A DNA stretch of 64,000 nucleotides from Odontesthes bonariensis. Its lineage: Eukaryota > Chordata > Actinopteri > Atheriniformes > Atherinopsidae. The stretch covers positions 24,524,248 to 24,588,247 of the forward strand of contig NC_134519.1 in NCBI RefSeq assembly GCF_027942865.1, in the 5' to 3' direction. The position numbers were made by a program, and so were the translations under genes. The notes below the pieces were generated by a model, which did no database searches, was not told the DNA's origin, and saw only the letters and a list, made by a program, of their open reading frames with translations. Positions 35,099 through 57,400 of the stretch are shown one piece after another (within the stretch, counting starts at the first letter, position 1; every line of letters begins with the position of its first letter).

Positions 35099-35533
35099 GC
35101 AAAAGTAAAACCCGAATATTTTTTTGTTCATACTGGTTTGCTTTGTGAGTGACTAAAAACCTTAAAATCATATGAAAACTTTAGACATATACACATACTT
35201 TATAAAAAAACCCACATCTGCATAGAATATTTTCTACACCCTTTAAGCCTGATTGTTTTCTTTTTTTTTTTTTTTTTTTTTTTTTTTGAGGTTAAGAACA
35301 ATTTAATAGTGAAAGATATGTGATCGTCTAGATTACATTATATTTCCTTCTTTTTTTTATACAATTTTATTTTTTACTTTGTCATGATATGTGTCCAGTC
35401 TGAACAAAGCCCAGTCATTACAATAAACTCCAACACAGACTGGAGAACAAAAAACAATAAACAAAAACAAGTTTCTTCTTTTCTCCACATCACAACATTT
35501 TTCTCTCCACCCGTTCCTCCCCACACACTCACA

Positions 35534-35650
35534 CGTGTGCCCCCCCGCCCCCCCCATCCCCACCCCATACACACCAATACCACACACACCCATACGACAA
35601 ACACAGACACCCCCCCCCCCTCCCCCCCCCCCACACACACACCCACACCC
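35534..35650 (-). other. G-rich tract in the L1 3' UTR
   Basis: On the minus strand this is a run of G blocks (complements of C-runs at 35540-35577 and 35609-35632) mixed with GT repeats. Several G-runs of three or more lie close enough to form G-quadruplexes. Vertebrate L1 3' UTRs commonly carry such a tract. Confidence 0.7.
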
Positions 35651-35823
35651 ACACACTTCAGGGTTTCCACTCAGACGCTCCCAGACACCGCCTTACTACT
35701 TGCCACTGAAATTACAATGCTTCATATAAGCAATTCCACACTTTTTTGAACTGTTGCTTTTTGTTATTTTCTTCATATATGGTTCCTTCAATACTTAAAT
35801 AATGTTTCAACAGACGCTTCCAT

Positions 35824-38800
35824 TCATAAAGTGAAGCTGCTACAGGGTTCTTCCAATGTTTTAAAATAAGTTTTTTTATAAATCAGCGAACAAAAACATA
35901 TCTGCCAACCTAATGGGTATCTTACCTGTTCTGTATTGTGAAGGATGCATAACTGAGGTGTGAGATTAATTGTAACTCTGCACACCGTATTAATCAATTT
36001 TTCTATCTCCATCCAAACCTGGTTAATTGCTGGACATTCCCAAAAGGCATGTATTAATGTATCTTCCTCTGTAAGGCATTTTATACAAAGAGCAGAAGAA
36101 GAGGGATCAAATTTGTGCACCTTAGATCTCGTATAGTATATTCTTGTCATTAGTTTGTATTGAATGAGGCGTAGATTTTCATTAGTAGTGATATTATGTG
36201 TTACTTGTAAACACTCCTTCCATTTTACCTTTGAATCAGTGATCCCAAGGTCATTATTCCAGTTCTGATATATTTTGTGTAATGAATACCTGCCAGCTAG
36301 TTCATCAATCAGACCATTATATAAAGTTCCTATCAGTTTCCTTTTTTCACCGGTTTTTAAGATCCATTTAACTGCAGGTGATTCTATGCATCCCTGTAAC
36401 AAAATTTTATCTTGTAACCAACTTCTTAATTGTGAATATTTCAAGAATTCAGTATTTGTTAAGTTAAATTTTTGTTTAAGTTGATCAAAAGACAATATTT
36501 TACTCTCTTCACATATATCCGACACTGTTAATATTCCTTTATCCTTCCAACTACCCCAATTAAGTTTTTTATTCTGGATAGTAATTGCAGAATTGTTCCA
36601 TAGGCCTACAGTCCCTGGCAGTCCAATCTCTGTATGTAATATGCTCTTTATTTTTTGCCATGCCTTCAGTGTGCTGTTAATTACAAAACCACCTTTTATT
36701 TTTCGTCTTGTAAACATAGCTACAAACAAATTATCTAATCCAAGTTGAAAGTCCTCTATCTTGACCCATGACTCTTCCTCTGTTCTGTTTATTATTTTAT
36801 CAAAATAAAACGATTGTGCGGCATAGTAATACATCTCAAAGTTTGGTAAGTGAAGTCCTCCTTCGCTTCTTTTATTCTGAAGGAGCATCCTACTCAGTCT
36901 GGGAGTCTTATTTGACCAAATAAATGAACTAATAAGTCTTTCAACAGTTTTAAAAAAGGTTTTGGGGGGTATAACTGGTATTACCTGGAAAACAAACAGA
37001 AATTTGGGCAGCCAAATCATTTTTACCAAATTAATTCTACCAATGATGTTAATCGGGAGGTCCTGCCACTGGCCTAAACCAGCTTTTAGTTCCACAAGTA
37101 AAGTTGAATAATTATTTTGATATAATGTCTTTTTGTCTGTACTGATGTGGCATCCTAGATACTTAATCTTATCCCTCTGACACTTAAATTGTATTAGTTC
37201 ATCTTTATTTTGCCGGCATCCTGTTATTGGCATTACTTCTGTTTTATCAATATTTATTTTATATCCTGAAATTCTGGAGAAGCTCTCTATTACCCCCATC
37301 AATGCCGGGATTGATTTAATAGTATTGGTTAGGTAAAGCATTAGATCATCCGCATACAGACTTAGCTTGTAGCACTCCCTATCTACATATATACCGGTTA
37401 TTTCCTCACATTCACGGATTTTCTGTGCCAGCGGTTCAATAGCCAAGGCAAATAACGTTGGTGATAGAGGGCAACCTTGTCTTGTACCTCTTGCGATCTT
37501 AATAGCTTCTGATAAAATGCCGTTTGAGTAAACATAGGCCGTCGGTAGTTTATAAATGGTTTTAATCAGATCTATTATTCCTTTTGGGAAGTTGAATGCC
37601 TCCAGTACCTTATACAAGTAGCTCAATTCCAGTCGATCGAATGCTTTTTCAGCGTCTACTGCCATTAATGTTAAATCTATATTTTTCTGTTTGGCATATT
37701 GTGTTAAAGATATACATGTTCTAACATTTGTTTTTAAATTTCTATTTTGTATAAAACCTGTTTGGTTATAATGTATAAGTAGTGGAAGGACTTTGGCCAT
37801 TCTATTGTTTAAGACTTTTGTAATAATTTTATTATCGCTATTTATTAAGCTAATTGGTCTGAAGTCAGATGGCTTATTACACTCTCTACCTGGTTTTGGA
37901 ATTACATTTATAATGGTTTGATACATTGATGGGGGTAATATACTCTCTGTAGTTGCATATTTTAAAACTTCAACAAAAAATGAACCTATTTGGGGCCAAA
38001 ACTCTACATAAAACTCGATTGGTAACCCATCCATACCAGGGGCTTTACCTTTGGCAAAACTGTCCATTGCCTCTTTAATTTCAGTTTCAGAAATCTCTTC
38101 CGCCATTTCCTCCTTCTGATTTTCTGGTAGTGTCTTAATATCAATGCCTTTCAGGTACAGTTCTTGTTCATTACTTTCACAAGCCAGTTCAGAACTATAC
38201 AGTTGTTTATAAAAAGAAGTAAATTGTGTATTTATAGCTATATTGTCTGTGATAGGAAGATTCGATTCAGGGTCACGAAAAACTATAGATTCCTTCATTG
38301 TCATTTTCTTAACTAAAGAGGATAGTTGTTTACCTGATTTATTTGAGGATACATACCTTAACTTGTTAGAGTTGTGTCTGATGTTGTTTGCTTTTTCAAG
38401 GAGCAGGCGGTCATAGTCCAATTTTAATTCCTGCAGGCGTTCCAGATCTTCTTTTGAGCCTGTACACTTATGTGAGGCCTCCACTTTAGTGATAGTGCCC
38501 TCTAATTCCTTAAAACGTTTGTCAAAATCCTTTTTTCTTCTAGCTGAAAATGAAATAATGATCCCTCGTATGTATGCTTTAAAAGCATCCCATATTATAT
38601 GCACTGGTGGTTTATCCGGGTCAGGAGTCAGATTCAAGTTGATAAATTCATTAATATGTGTAGTAATATGTTTGACAAATTCCTCATCCTTAAGATATTT
38701 CCTATTCATCCTCCATATCTTGTGAGCTAACCTATTTTTGGGTGGACTCATGCAGCATGTTACAGCTGCATGGTCTGATATGACCCTATCGTGTATTTTA

Positions 38801-39480
38801 CATGCCTTCACCCCCTCAATACTTACTTTAGATACAAAAATATAATCCAACCTACTATAGCTATTTTGTGCATGTGAATAAAAGGTGTAGTCTTTACTAT
38901 TTGGATACATTATTCGCCAAACGTCCACTAAGTCATTCACTGATATAAAGTTTCGGAGCTCACTGGGTATTATAGGCTTTCTCTTTTTATTTGTACTATC
39001 TAGTACTGTAAACACTTGGTTTAAGTCGCCAGCAAATATGATTACTCCTGTTGAAGTGTCATTGATTAGATTTTGAATTGTACTTAGGTAACTCATACTA
39101 GACGATGGCGGGGAATATACATTTATCAGAGTATGTCTTTCAGCAAAGATGTCACATTTAATAACTAGAAACCTGCCCTCCACGTCACTATTTATAGATA
39201 TTAATTTAAAGGGTAAATATTTTCTAATAAGGATTCCGACTCCTCTGCTCTTTGATGTATATGAAGATTCAAATGCTTCACCGACCCATTGTTTTTTAAG
39301 ACATTTAATCTCACCAGGTTTAAGATGGAGCTCTTGTAGAAAAACGATATCTGAAGATACTTTTTCCAAATGTTGTAGAACTGTTAGTTGTTTAGCTCTA
39401 TCTTTAATCCCATTTACATTCCATGTTGCAACAGTAAATAAATTAGTTTGTGTTCTTATATTACTTCTATCCAGGATTAA
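35824..39480 (-). CDS. L1-like ORF2: endonuclease and reverse transcriptase
   Basis: Open for 1218 codons. It encodes the enzyme that nicks target DNA and copies the element RNA. N-terminal apurinic-type endonuclease: TWNVNG, FLQEL, GDLNQV and SDH. Reverse transcriptase: FRPISLI, AVDAEKAFDR, GTRQGCPLSP, catalytic YADD, then GYKINIDKTE. C-terminal CX2CX8HX4C motif (CIKC...H...C). No ATG precedes the endonuclease: after the upstream stop (39483-39481) the first codons are Leu-Ile-Leu-Asp, so the start codon may be mutated or non-AUG. Near the end a run of seven T (35871-35877 on +) shifts the frame; in the neighbouring frame L1-like sequence (LILKHWKNP) continues past the stop. So the protein is probably damaged at its C-terminus. 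Confidence 0.88.
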   Translation of the reverse strand, partial: LILDRSNIRTQTNLFTVATWNVNGIKDRAKQLTVLQHLEKVSSDIVFLQELHLKPGEIKCLKKQWVGEAFESSYTSKSRGVGILIRKYLPFKLISINSDVEGRFLVIKCDIFAERHTLINVYSPPSSSMSYLSTIQNLINDTSTGVIIFAGDLNQVFTVLDSTNKKRKPIIPSELRNFISVNDLVDVWRIMYPNSKDYTFYSHAQNSYSRLDYIFVSKVSIEGVKACKIHDRVISDHAAVTCCMSPPKNRLAHKIWRMNRKYLKDEEFVKHITTHINEFINLNLTPDPDKPPVHIIWDAFKAYIRGIIISFSARRKKDFDKRFKELEGTITKVEASHKCTGSKEDLERLQELKLDYDRLLLEKANNIRHNSNKLRYVSSNKSGKQLSSLVKKMTMKESIVFRDPESNLPITDNIAINTQFTSFYKQLYSSELACESNEQELYLKGIDIKTLPENQKEEMAEEISETEIKEAMDSFAKGKAPGMDGLPIEFYVEFWPQIGSFFVEVLKYATTESILPPSMYQTIINVIPKPGRECNKPSDFRPISLINSDNKIITKVLNNRMAKVLPLLIHYNQTGFIQNRNLKTNVRTCISLTQYAKQKNIDLTLMAVDAEKAFDRLELSYLYKVLEAFNFPKGIIDLIKTIYKLPTAYVYSNGILSEAIKIARGTRQGCPLSPTLFALAIEPLAQKIRECEEITGIYVDRECYKLSLYADDLMLYLTNTIKSIPALMGVIESFSRISGYKINIDKTEVMPITGCRQNKDELIQFKCQRDKIKYLGCHISTDKKTLYQNNYSTLLVELKAGLGQWQDLPINIIGRINLVKMIWLPKFLFVFQVIPVIPPKTFFKTVERLISSFIWSNKTPRLSRMLLQNKRSEGGLHLPNFEMYYYAAQSFYFDKIINRTEEESWVKIEDFQLGLDNLFVAMFTRRKIKGGFVINSTLKAWQKIKSILHTEIGLPGTVGLWNNSAITIQNKKLNWGSWKDKGILTVSDICEESKILSFDQLKQKFNLTNTEFLKYSQLRSWLQDKILLQGCIESPAVKWILKTGEKRKLIGTLYNGLIDELAGRYSLHKIYQNWNNDLGITDSKVKWKECLQVTHNITTNENLRLIQYKLMTRIYYTRSKVHKFDPSSSALCIKCLTEEDTLIHAFWECPAINQVWMEIEKLINTVCRVTINLTPQLCILHNTEQVRYPLGWQICFCSLIYKKTYFKTLEEPCSSFTL

Positions 39481-39483
39481 TTA

Positions 39484-40694
39484 AAACCTTGAAATCTGTG
39501 AATGTCAGAGGCCAAGTTTCAGACAATTTTGAGTGCTCTGATAGGAAACCTTCATTCATAACTAGGAATAACGTCCATCCATCCACATACAACCAACAAA
39601 CACTAGACATATCAAACAAACAACCACTCACCAACACCCATACACACACTCCCAATGTTAGCCCCCACAATAATCCCCCCAACATCCCCACCCCACCCCA
39701 TTCTAACTGTATGTAAAGCATGCTTTAGTAAGGTCAGTTACTCCCTTCTTCTGCCGCACTGGGTAACGGTCCACATTACTAAATTATATACCTATTCACA
39801 TATATTGTTAATATAATGCTACTTAAGCTGTTCTTATATTTGGCAATTGCTTATCACTTTATTTCTACTCCCCACCCCTCCCAAAGCATTAGTCCATAAA
39901 AAAAATTGGTTTAAACCATTAAACAGAAAACGATGAATATAATAGGCTAATGAAAATAGTTTCTTTTATTTGTTTATTTTTTCTTCCTTTTCCTGCTTTG
40001 GGTTAATACAGACTTGGCTTCTCACCACTACCCCCCCTTCACATCTCTCTCTTTAACCAATTTCTAAGGAGTCACCTGATACCCCCCTCTTTTTAAACGA
40101 AAAATGTCCACAAAGATCCTTCTGGGGAGAAAAAAAAAGATGTCTCCAATATTCCTGGGGGATGACTTGGTCTTTTTTTTTTTTTTTTTTTTTTTCCCCT
40201 CTTTTAAACCAATAATGTCACACAGGAGAGAGAGAGAGGGAAAAAAAAGTTATTTCTGTGGAGTCACTTGATACTCCCACCTCTTTTTAAACGAAAAATG
40301 TCCACAAGGTCCTTCTGAGAAATCTCCTGAACCCCCCCCCTCTCTCTTTTTACACAAAAATGTCTTCCAAAGTCTTGTTAAGGAATCATCTGCCTCTTTT
40401 TCTTCTCTTTTTAAGCAAACACTGACCACAAATGTCCATCAGATTAATCATCTTTTTTTTTTTTTTTCTCCTTCTTTTTCTTTCTCTTCCCTCAAAACAA
40501 AAAGGCCCCAGGCCACAAAAGTTCAGCTACGAAATGTTCTGTCAGAATAAACCAAAAAAGAGGAGGAAGAGAAAGAAAACCAAAAACAAAAACAAAAACA
40601 AAAAAAAAAAAAAAAAAAAAAAACGGAGGTAACCTATTTGGCCAGAGAGAGAGAGAGAGAGAGAGAGTAAGAAAGAGTGAGAGAGAGCAAGGTC
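39484..40694 (-). other. long spacer between L1 ORF2 and ORF1
   Basis: About 1.2 kb without convincing coding capacity. It is rich in homopolymers: long T-runs near 40170-40195 and 40452-40467, an A-run at about 40600-40623 and (GA)n at 40647-40668. L1 inter-ORF spacers are normally short, so this is unusual or reflects ORF1 decay or insertion. Confidence 0.6.
40066..40440. repeat. diverged tandem repeat inside the L1 spacer
   Basis: The phrase CTCTTTTTAAACGAAAAATG followed by TCCACAA recurs at about 40090 and 40281. More diverged versions lie near 40198, 40346 and 40408, spaced roughly 60-110 bp. Two copies are also preceded by GGAGTCACYTGATAC. Confidence 0.6.
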
Positions 40695-41249
40695 CTATAC
40701 GTGGTTACCGCTTGGTGGGAATCTTTTGTTCATCTCTGCCTCTGCTTCTTGTGGAGTTGAGAACCTAAACTCCTCTTCTCCACACATCACAAACAGAGTT
40801 GCTGGGTATTTCATCCTTGTTGTGACGTCTAAGTTGTGTAGACGTTTCCTTAGAGGCCAAAACGCATCTCTCTTCTTTCTTACTTGCGCTGACATGTCCG
40901 GAATGATCCGATATTTATTCTCCTCCGCCCCCGCGTTGTCTGTATGCCCAGTGTCGGGTTCTGTAGTTTGCCGCTTGTCCTGCCTACTTGCATCGAGAAT
41001 CCTGGTCCTTGTCTTTAGGTGTTGCACTCGGAATATTATACTCCGTGGATGTCGCGCCTGAGGTTTCAGTGTTCCAATGCGGTGCGCCTTTTCAATGTCA
41101 ATTTCCTGCAGCATTATTCCCCACTTCGTCTCAAGCATTTTAACCACGAATGAGATCATATCCTTCCCATTTTCCAAATGCTCTGGAACATTTAGGATCT
41201 TCAGGTTTTTCTCCCGCTGTCGATTTTCAAGCTGATCGATGTACTCCAT
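40695..41249 (-). CDS. L1-like ORF1, RNA-binding protein, N-terminally short
   Basis: 184 residues. It resembles L1 ORF1p, which coats the element RNA. The RRM-like domain starts at LENRQREKNLKILNVPE, with a second core near HPRSIIFRVQHLKTRTRIL; the C-terminal domain includes VRKKRDAFWPLRKRL. The usual N-terminal coiled coil is absent: in this frame there is a stop seven codons upstream of the ATG. The element 5' end is only about 200 bp away. Truncation by the adjacent breakpoint is a possible cause. Confidence 0.75.
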   Translation of the reverse strand: MEYIDQLENRQREKNLKILNVPEHLENGKDMISFVVKMLETKWGIMLQEIDIEKAHRIGTLKPQARHPRSIIFRVQHLKTRTRILDASRQDKRQTTEPDTGHTDNAGAEENKYRIIPDMSAQVRKKRDAFWPLRKRLHNLDVTTRMKYPATLFVMCGEEEFRFSTPQEAEAEMNKRFPPSGNHV

Positions 41250-41448
41250 CGTCGCTGATTTTAAGTTTAATTATGCGTTTTTACCACAGAGATACCCAGT
41301 TATGCAACAGAGTCAGTCTTTAGATGATAAACCATTCACTTTGTATGTGTTTGTAGAAGGTTAATTTGGACGTTTTACCCGCAGCACGTAGGAGCCTCTA
41401 ACCCATCCGACCTCTCACGCCGCGCATGCGCTTCCCCTTTTTTTTTTT
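41250..41448 (-). other. 5' end of the L1-like element
   Basis: GC-rich stretch with the palindrome GCGCATGCGC (41423-41432), then CCCC and an 11-base T-run (41438-41448) that merges with B-like intergenic DNA at 41449. It may be a short 5' UTR or a broken end. Confidence 0.55.
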
Positions 41449-41685
41449 CAATCTCTCCTTATGTATTCTATCAATAACACAGATTTTTTTTTATCATTAG
41501 ATAACATGAAACTTGAAATGACCTTTGCAAAAGTAAAACCCGAATATTTTTTGGTCATACTGGTTTGCTTTGTGAGTGACTAAAAACCTTAAAATCATTT
41601 GAAAACTGAAGACATATACACATACTTTATAAAAAAACATATTTGCATAGAATATTTTCTACACCCTTTAAGCCTGATTGTTTTC
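41449..41685. repeat. right copy of the direct repeat flanking the L1-like element
   Basis: Nearly identical to 16433-16669, with the Rex3 target empty. It shares GATTGTTTTC with the left copy where the A-B sequence reads GATTGTTTTA. Confidence 0.75.
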
Positions 41686-42919
41686 ACTTCACAAGAAAAG
41701 ACTGATCATTTAAACACTCCTTTTCACTTTATATGGGTTCCTGACTGTTGAATTACAGTATAAATATACATAGCATATAGTACATGGCTATACTCCAGAT
41801 ACCGTTTCAACACTGACTTTCCACATGGTGGGATCGAAATAGAGAGTTCACATTGTGTATATTATGGCAATAAGATTATTCCAATAATGTAGATGTTGGA
41901 CATGACAAACACAAGACACACAAGTTGAGCACATAAACACACAATGCACACTTGATTATAAGGATACTGATGACATAAAGCCAACTAAATATAAATACAA
42001 TGTTACATTACACCATCCGTGTATTATTACTAAGTTCAAAGATAACAATTGAGTGCTCCGTGACTACTTGTGCTACACTTTAGTGGCCATCTGTCTTAAC
42101 TGCTTCGGAGTAGTAGACTTAGCTTCACGACGCATTTTATACTTGGGAAATTCTTCCACATTCGCTCTTGGTTGTTGGGTGCAATTTATTGCTGACTATA
42201 TTGAATACTGAACCAAAATGTTGGACAAATTCTGTAAGCGATGGATAGGGGAGAGTTATTGTACAGTTTGATTGGCCTTTTGACTCAATCATATTCATCA
42301 CTCAGGTGGAGAAATTGTTAGTCCAACTCCAGCACATGCAGTGGCACTTCATGTTAAGGACACTTTCATGTGATATGAACCTGAGTCGGACAGCACTGTG
42401 GCTGATCATGTCTATTGCTGCTAAGGAAAAGGAAACAATGCAAAGTGAAAAGGGTTGGATTAAGGTTGTAGACCTAACAGTAGGCAGTGGTGAGTGATAA
42501 TAAGATCACAGCTGTGACCTTGGCCTGGCCTCTCTGCAGACAACAGCTGCAGCTCTTTATTCTCCCTCTTGATTTCCATTTCACATCCTATCACTGGACA
42601 GACTATTGTTGAAATTCAGATATTGAAATATTTTAGGTCCCATAAATTTAGTCTTTTTGGTAGGCTACTTTATTCAGTTTGAGCATGAAGGCATGACTGT
42701 CTATTTATCTACAATGGCAAAAGAGTTTCTTCCAGATATTTTATACTAATTAATCATGTATTCAATGAAATTTGTTTTGATAATTTATTGAAAAAAAATC
42801 ATGAATCATAGATGTTTTTACATGAACAAGTAATGGAGATGGACCTTCCACTCCCTTAAGTAAAATCACATGACTAAAAGTTGCTTACTGAGACAGATGA
42901 GAATGACATGATAGACAGT
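41686..42919. other. distal upstream region of gene C
   Basis: Copy of 16670-17892 with few substitutions. No gene recognised. Confidence 0.6.
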
Positions 42920-43182
42920 GGCCTGTCCATGCTTCCCCACCTCCTGCCTTCCCCTTTCTTTTGTCATGTCCACTCTGGTGTATCTGTCTGCCGTCCAAGG
43001 TGACAGCAACAAATAGCAGCACAGGCTCAACCCAATTTGGAGAATGCTTTTTTGATAGGCAAACTGGATGCCATTTCTTTGATATTCATCCCCATATTTG
43101 GTTCACTAACAACCTTTATTAATGGAGAGGGAGCCTAGTGTCAGTGGCTCGATCCATCACTTCACAAGGCTGACGATCAAAG
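42920..43182 (+). promoter_or_regulatory. gene C promoter and non-coding exon 1
   Basis: Essentially the gene B promoter: CArG box CCATATTTGG at 43092-43101, TATA-like TTTATTAAT at 43115-43123, first-exon donor after 43182. Close identity to B suggests that B and C start with the same expression programme. Confidence 0.7.
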
Positions 43183-43917
43183 GTAAGAAAAACAGCAACT
43201 CAATTGAGAAACTGGATTGTCTATTGTGACTGAGCATTTGCAACATGCAGATAATGTTGAAATTACAAAGCGTCATTGAGATATATTCTGTCGATAACAT
43301 TTTGTACAATTTTGTATGATTCATTTCAGTGAAAACAGTCACTCTCTCATCATTTAAAATTCAAACAGTAACCAAATATAACCTTTGTTTTGCTTCTGTC
43401 TATTTAATAGAATAGCAAAGTTTCAAATTATCATCAGAGTGACAACAACGCAGGTAAAATTCACCGCTACACTTAAGTGCCAGTCCAACTCAGTTTAATG
43501 ACAAATGATATTTTCAGTTGGTACACGAGCATGCCAATATTATACACTATATATAGTCAACCAGATTTGGGATAACTTTTACAAGATGTCTGTATGACTA
43601 ATGTTGACAACATGTTAATGCAAGCTTACTTGACTTCTACATTTACATTTTTAAGAATAAAAAGTGATTAAAGTTAAATGTGTTTAATAGCAACTGTATT
43701 ACTATAAATATTATATTTATGTAACAAATATGTAAATTTGTTGTGCGGAAACAAAAACTTGCAAAAACTATTCCTTTGTTGTTGTTTTTTTTACTGTTTT
43801 TACTTTGTTCTTTTAATTGGGTTTTGCATGGATGATAGTCACACATATGCCTGAAAAAATAATACCGTAAATAAATAAGTATATAAAACTCATAGCTCTT
43901 AAACATATCTTTGAAAG
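43183..43917 (+). other. gene C intron 1
   Basis: Copy of gene B intron 1, with the same weak acceptor before the eight 5' UTR bases (43918-43925). No other feature seen. Confidence 0.55.
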
Positions 43918-43925
43918 GTTGAAAG

Positions 43926-56196
<12,271 letters not shown>

Positions 56197-56282
56197 AGCA
56201 CATGCAATGAATTATTTAATTATTTCTGAGGCACATATGTGTTTATCATGATGTCTCCCTATGCATGTCACTTAATTAGTAG

Positions 56283-56293
56283 AATAAAATAAA
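56283..56293 (+). promoter_or_regulatory. gene C polyadenylation signal
   Basis: Two overlapping AATAAA motifs (56283-56288 and 56288-56293) 86 bases after the stop; a T-rich stretch follows. Confidence 0.75.
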
Positions 56294-56429
56294 TATGCAA
56301 CTCAAACTGTGCCTTGACCTTTTATTTTAAGCTCACTTAAGCTCGCTATATTTGTAAAAAAAATGGCAGGATGCTGTTGACAGTAAAGTGAATACTACTA
56401 TAGCCTATATCATTATGTTTTATATCTAT

Positions 56430-57400
56430 AGTAGCTCACAGAAGTAGTCACCTTTTGGTGTTTTTCCAGTTTTTCTTGCATTCAAACCTGTAATTTAAAA
56501 AGGATTTTGGGAGGGATTTTATGTGGACCTACAAAAAAAAAAAAAAAAGTATTTTAGAAATGCCTAAAAGATATAAAACCTAGTAGTGGTGTGTATATGT
56601 ATCAAATCCCTTTGCTTTGAAGCCCTTAATATGATCGGGTACTACCAGTTACCATCAGAAGTCACATCATTTGTTAAAAAGGTGTCACATGATCTCAGTA
56701 TAGATACACTCTCAGAGTCTGCAACAGCACTAATGAAGAGGCTTCACAAGGACAAATTTTGAAGAATTACAAATCAGGGTTGGGTTATAAAAAACTTTCC
56801 ACAACTCCACAATTTTGAAGATCCCACTGAGCACCATTAAATGCATCATCACAAAATGGAAAGAATATGGCACTACAACAAACCTGCCCAGAGAGGGCTG
56901 CTCACAAAAAAAAAAATAACACACAAAAAGGAGGGCATAAATCAGAGAGGCAACAAAGAGACCAAAGAAACATTGAAGAAGCTGGAAAGCTCCAGAGCCG
57001 AGACTGGTGTATCTGTCCAAAGGACCATACAATAAGCAGTACACTTCACAAAGCTGGGCTTGACAGTAGAGTGGCCAGGAAAAAAACGGTGCTTACAGAA
57101 AAAAACATAAGAAAGCAAATTTAGAGTAAAAGGCATGTGGGAGACTTGCCAAACATATGGAAGAACGTCCTCTGGTCAGATGAGACTAAAACTGAACTTT
57201 TTGGCCATTTAGAAAAATGTTATGCACAAACCCTCTTAGCACCCCAAGGAAACCATACCCACAGTGAAGAATGGTGGTGGCAGCATCATGCTGTGGGGAT
57301 GTTTTTCACTGGCAGGGACTGGGGAAACTGGTCGGAATCGAGGGAATAATGGATGGTGCTAAACATGAGGAAGTTCTTGAGGAATAATAATAATAATAAT
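56430..57400 (+). mobile_element. decayed Tc1/mariner-like element
   Basis: The left end (about 56436-56530) reads like a Tc1-type fish terminus. The middle encodes broken pieces of transposase: a helix-turn-helix stretch (LSTIKCIITKWKEYG near 56830-56870), the first catalytic Asp in WKNVLWSDETK (about 57160-57190), and, in another frame, a [13 protein letters not shown] motif (near 57275). Frameshifts and stops break the frame, and no clear right terminus is seen. It is dead. Confidence 0.75.

Larger units (their letters stand above)
34302..35260. repeat. left copy of the direct repeat flanking the L1-like element
   Basis: Without the 687 bp Rex3-like insertion, this matches the right copy at 41449-41685 and the unbroken sequence at 16433-16669. 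The left copy has extra changes, including a 17-base insertion near 34376. The right copy is nearly identical to the A-B intergenic sequence. Unequal divergence argues against a simple target-site duplication. Confidence 0.75.
35261..41448 (-). mobile_element. L1/Tx1-clade LINE, nearly full length
   Basis: About 6.2 kb on the minus strand. Order in element sense: GC-rich 5' end (about 41440), ORF1 (41249-40695), an unusual 1.2 kb spacer, ORF2 (39480-35824), a G-rich 3' UTR and a poly(A) tail (T-run at 35261-35287). ORF2 motifs place it with L1/Tx1-type elements. It is absent between A and B, where 16662-16680 is unbroken. Both ORFs are open over long distances, which suggests recent activity, but ORF1 lacks its N-terminal coiled coil and ORF2 has a C-terminal frameshift. 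Confidence 0.85.

Noticed and set aside
35357..35749. Gly/Cys-rich and Pro/Thr-rich open frames on both strands
   Set aside because: Low-complexity translation of the G-rich L1 3' UTR tract.
35824..39369. Start of L1 ORF2 at the TTG at 39369
   Set aside because: The conserved endonuclease start (TWNVNG) lies upstream in the same frame, so a start there would remove part of the domain.
34302..41685. 240 bp flanking repeats as an ordinary L1 target-site duplication
   Set aside because: Much too long for target-primed reverse transcription, and the two copies differ unequally from the uninterrupted sequence.
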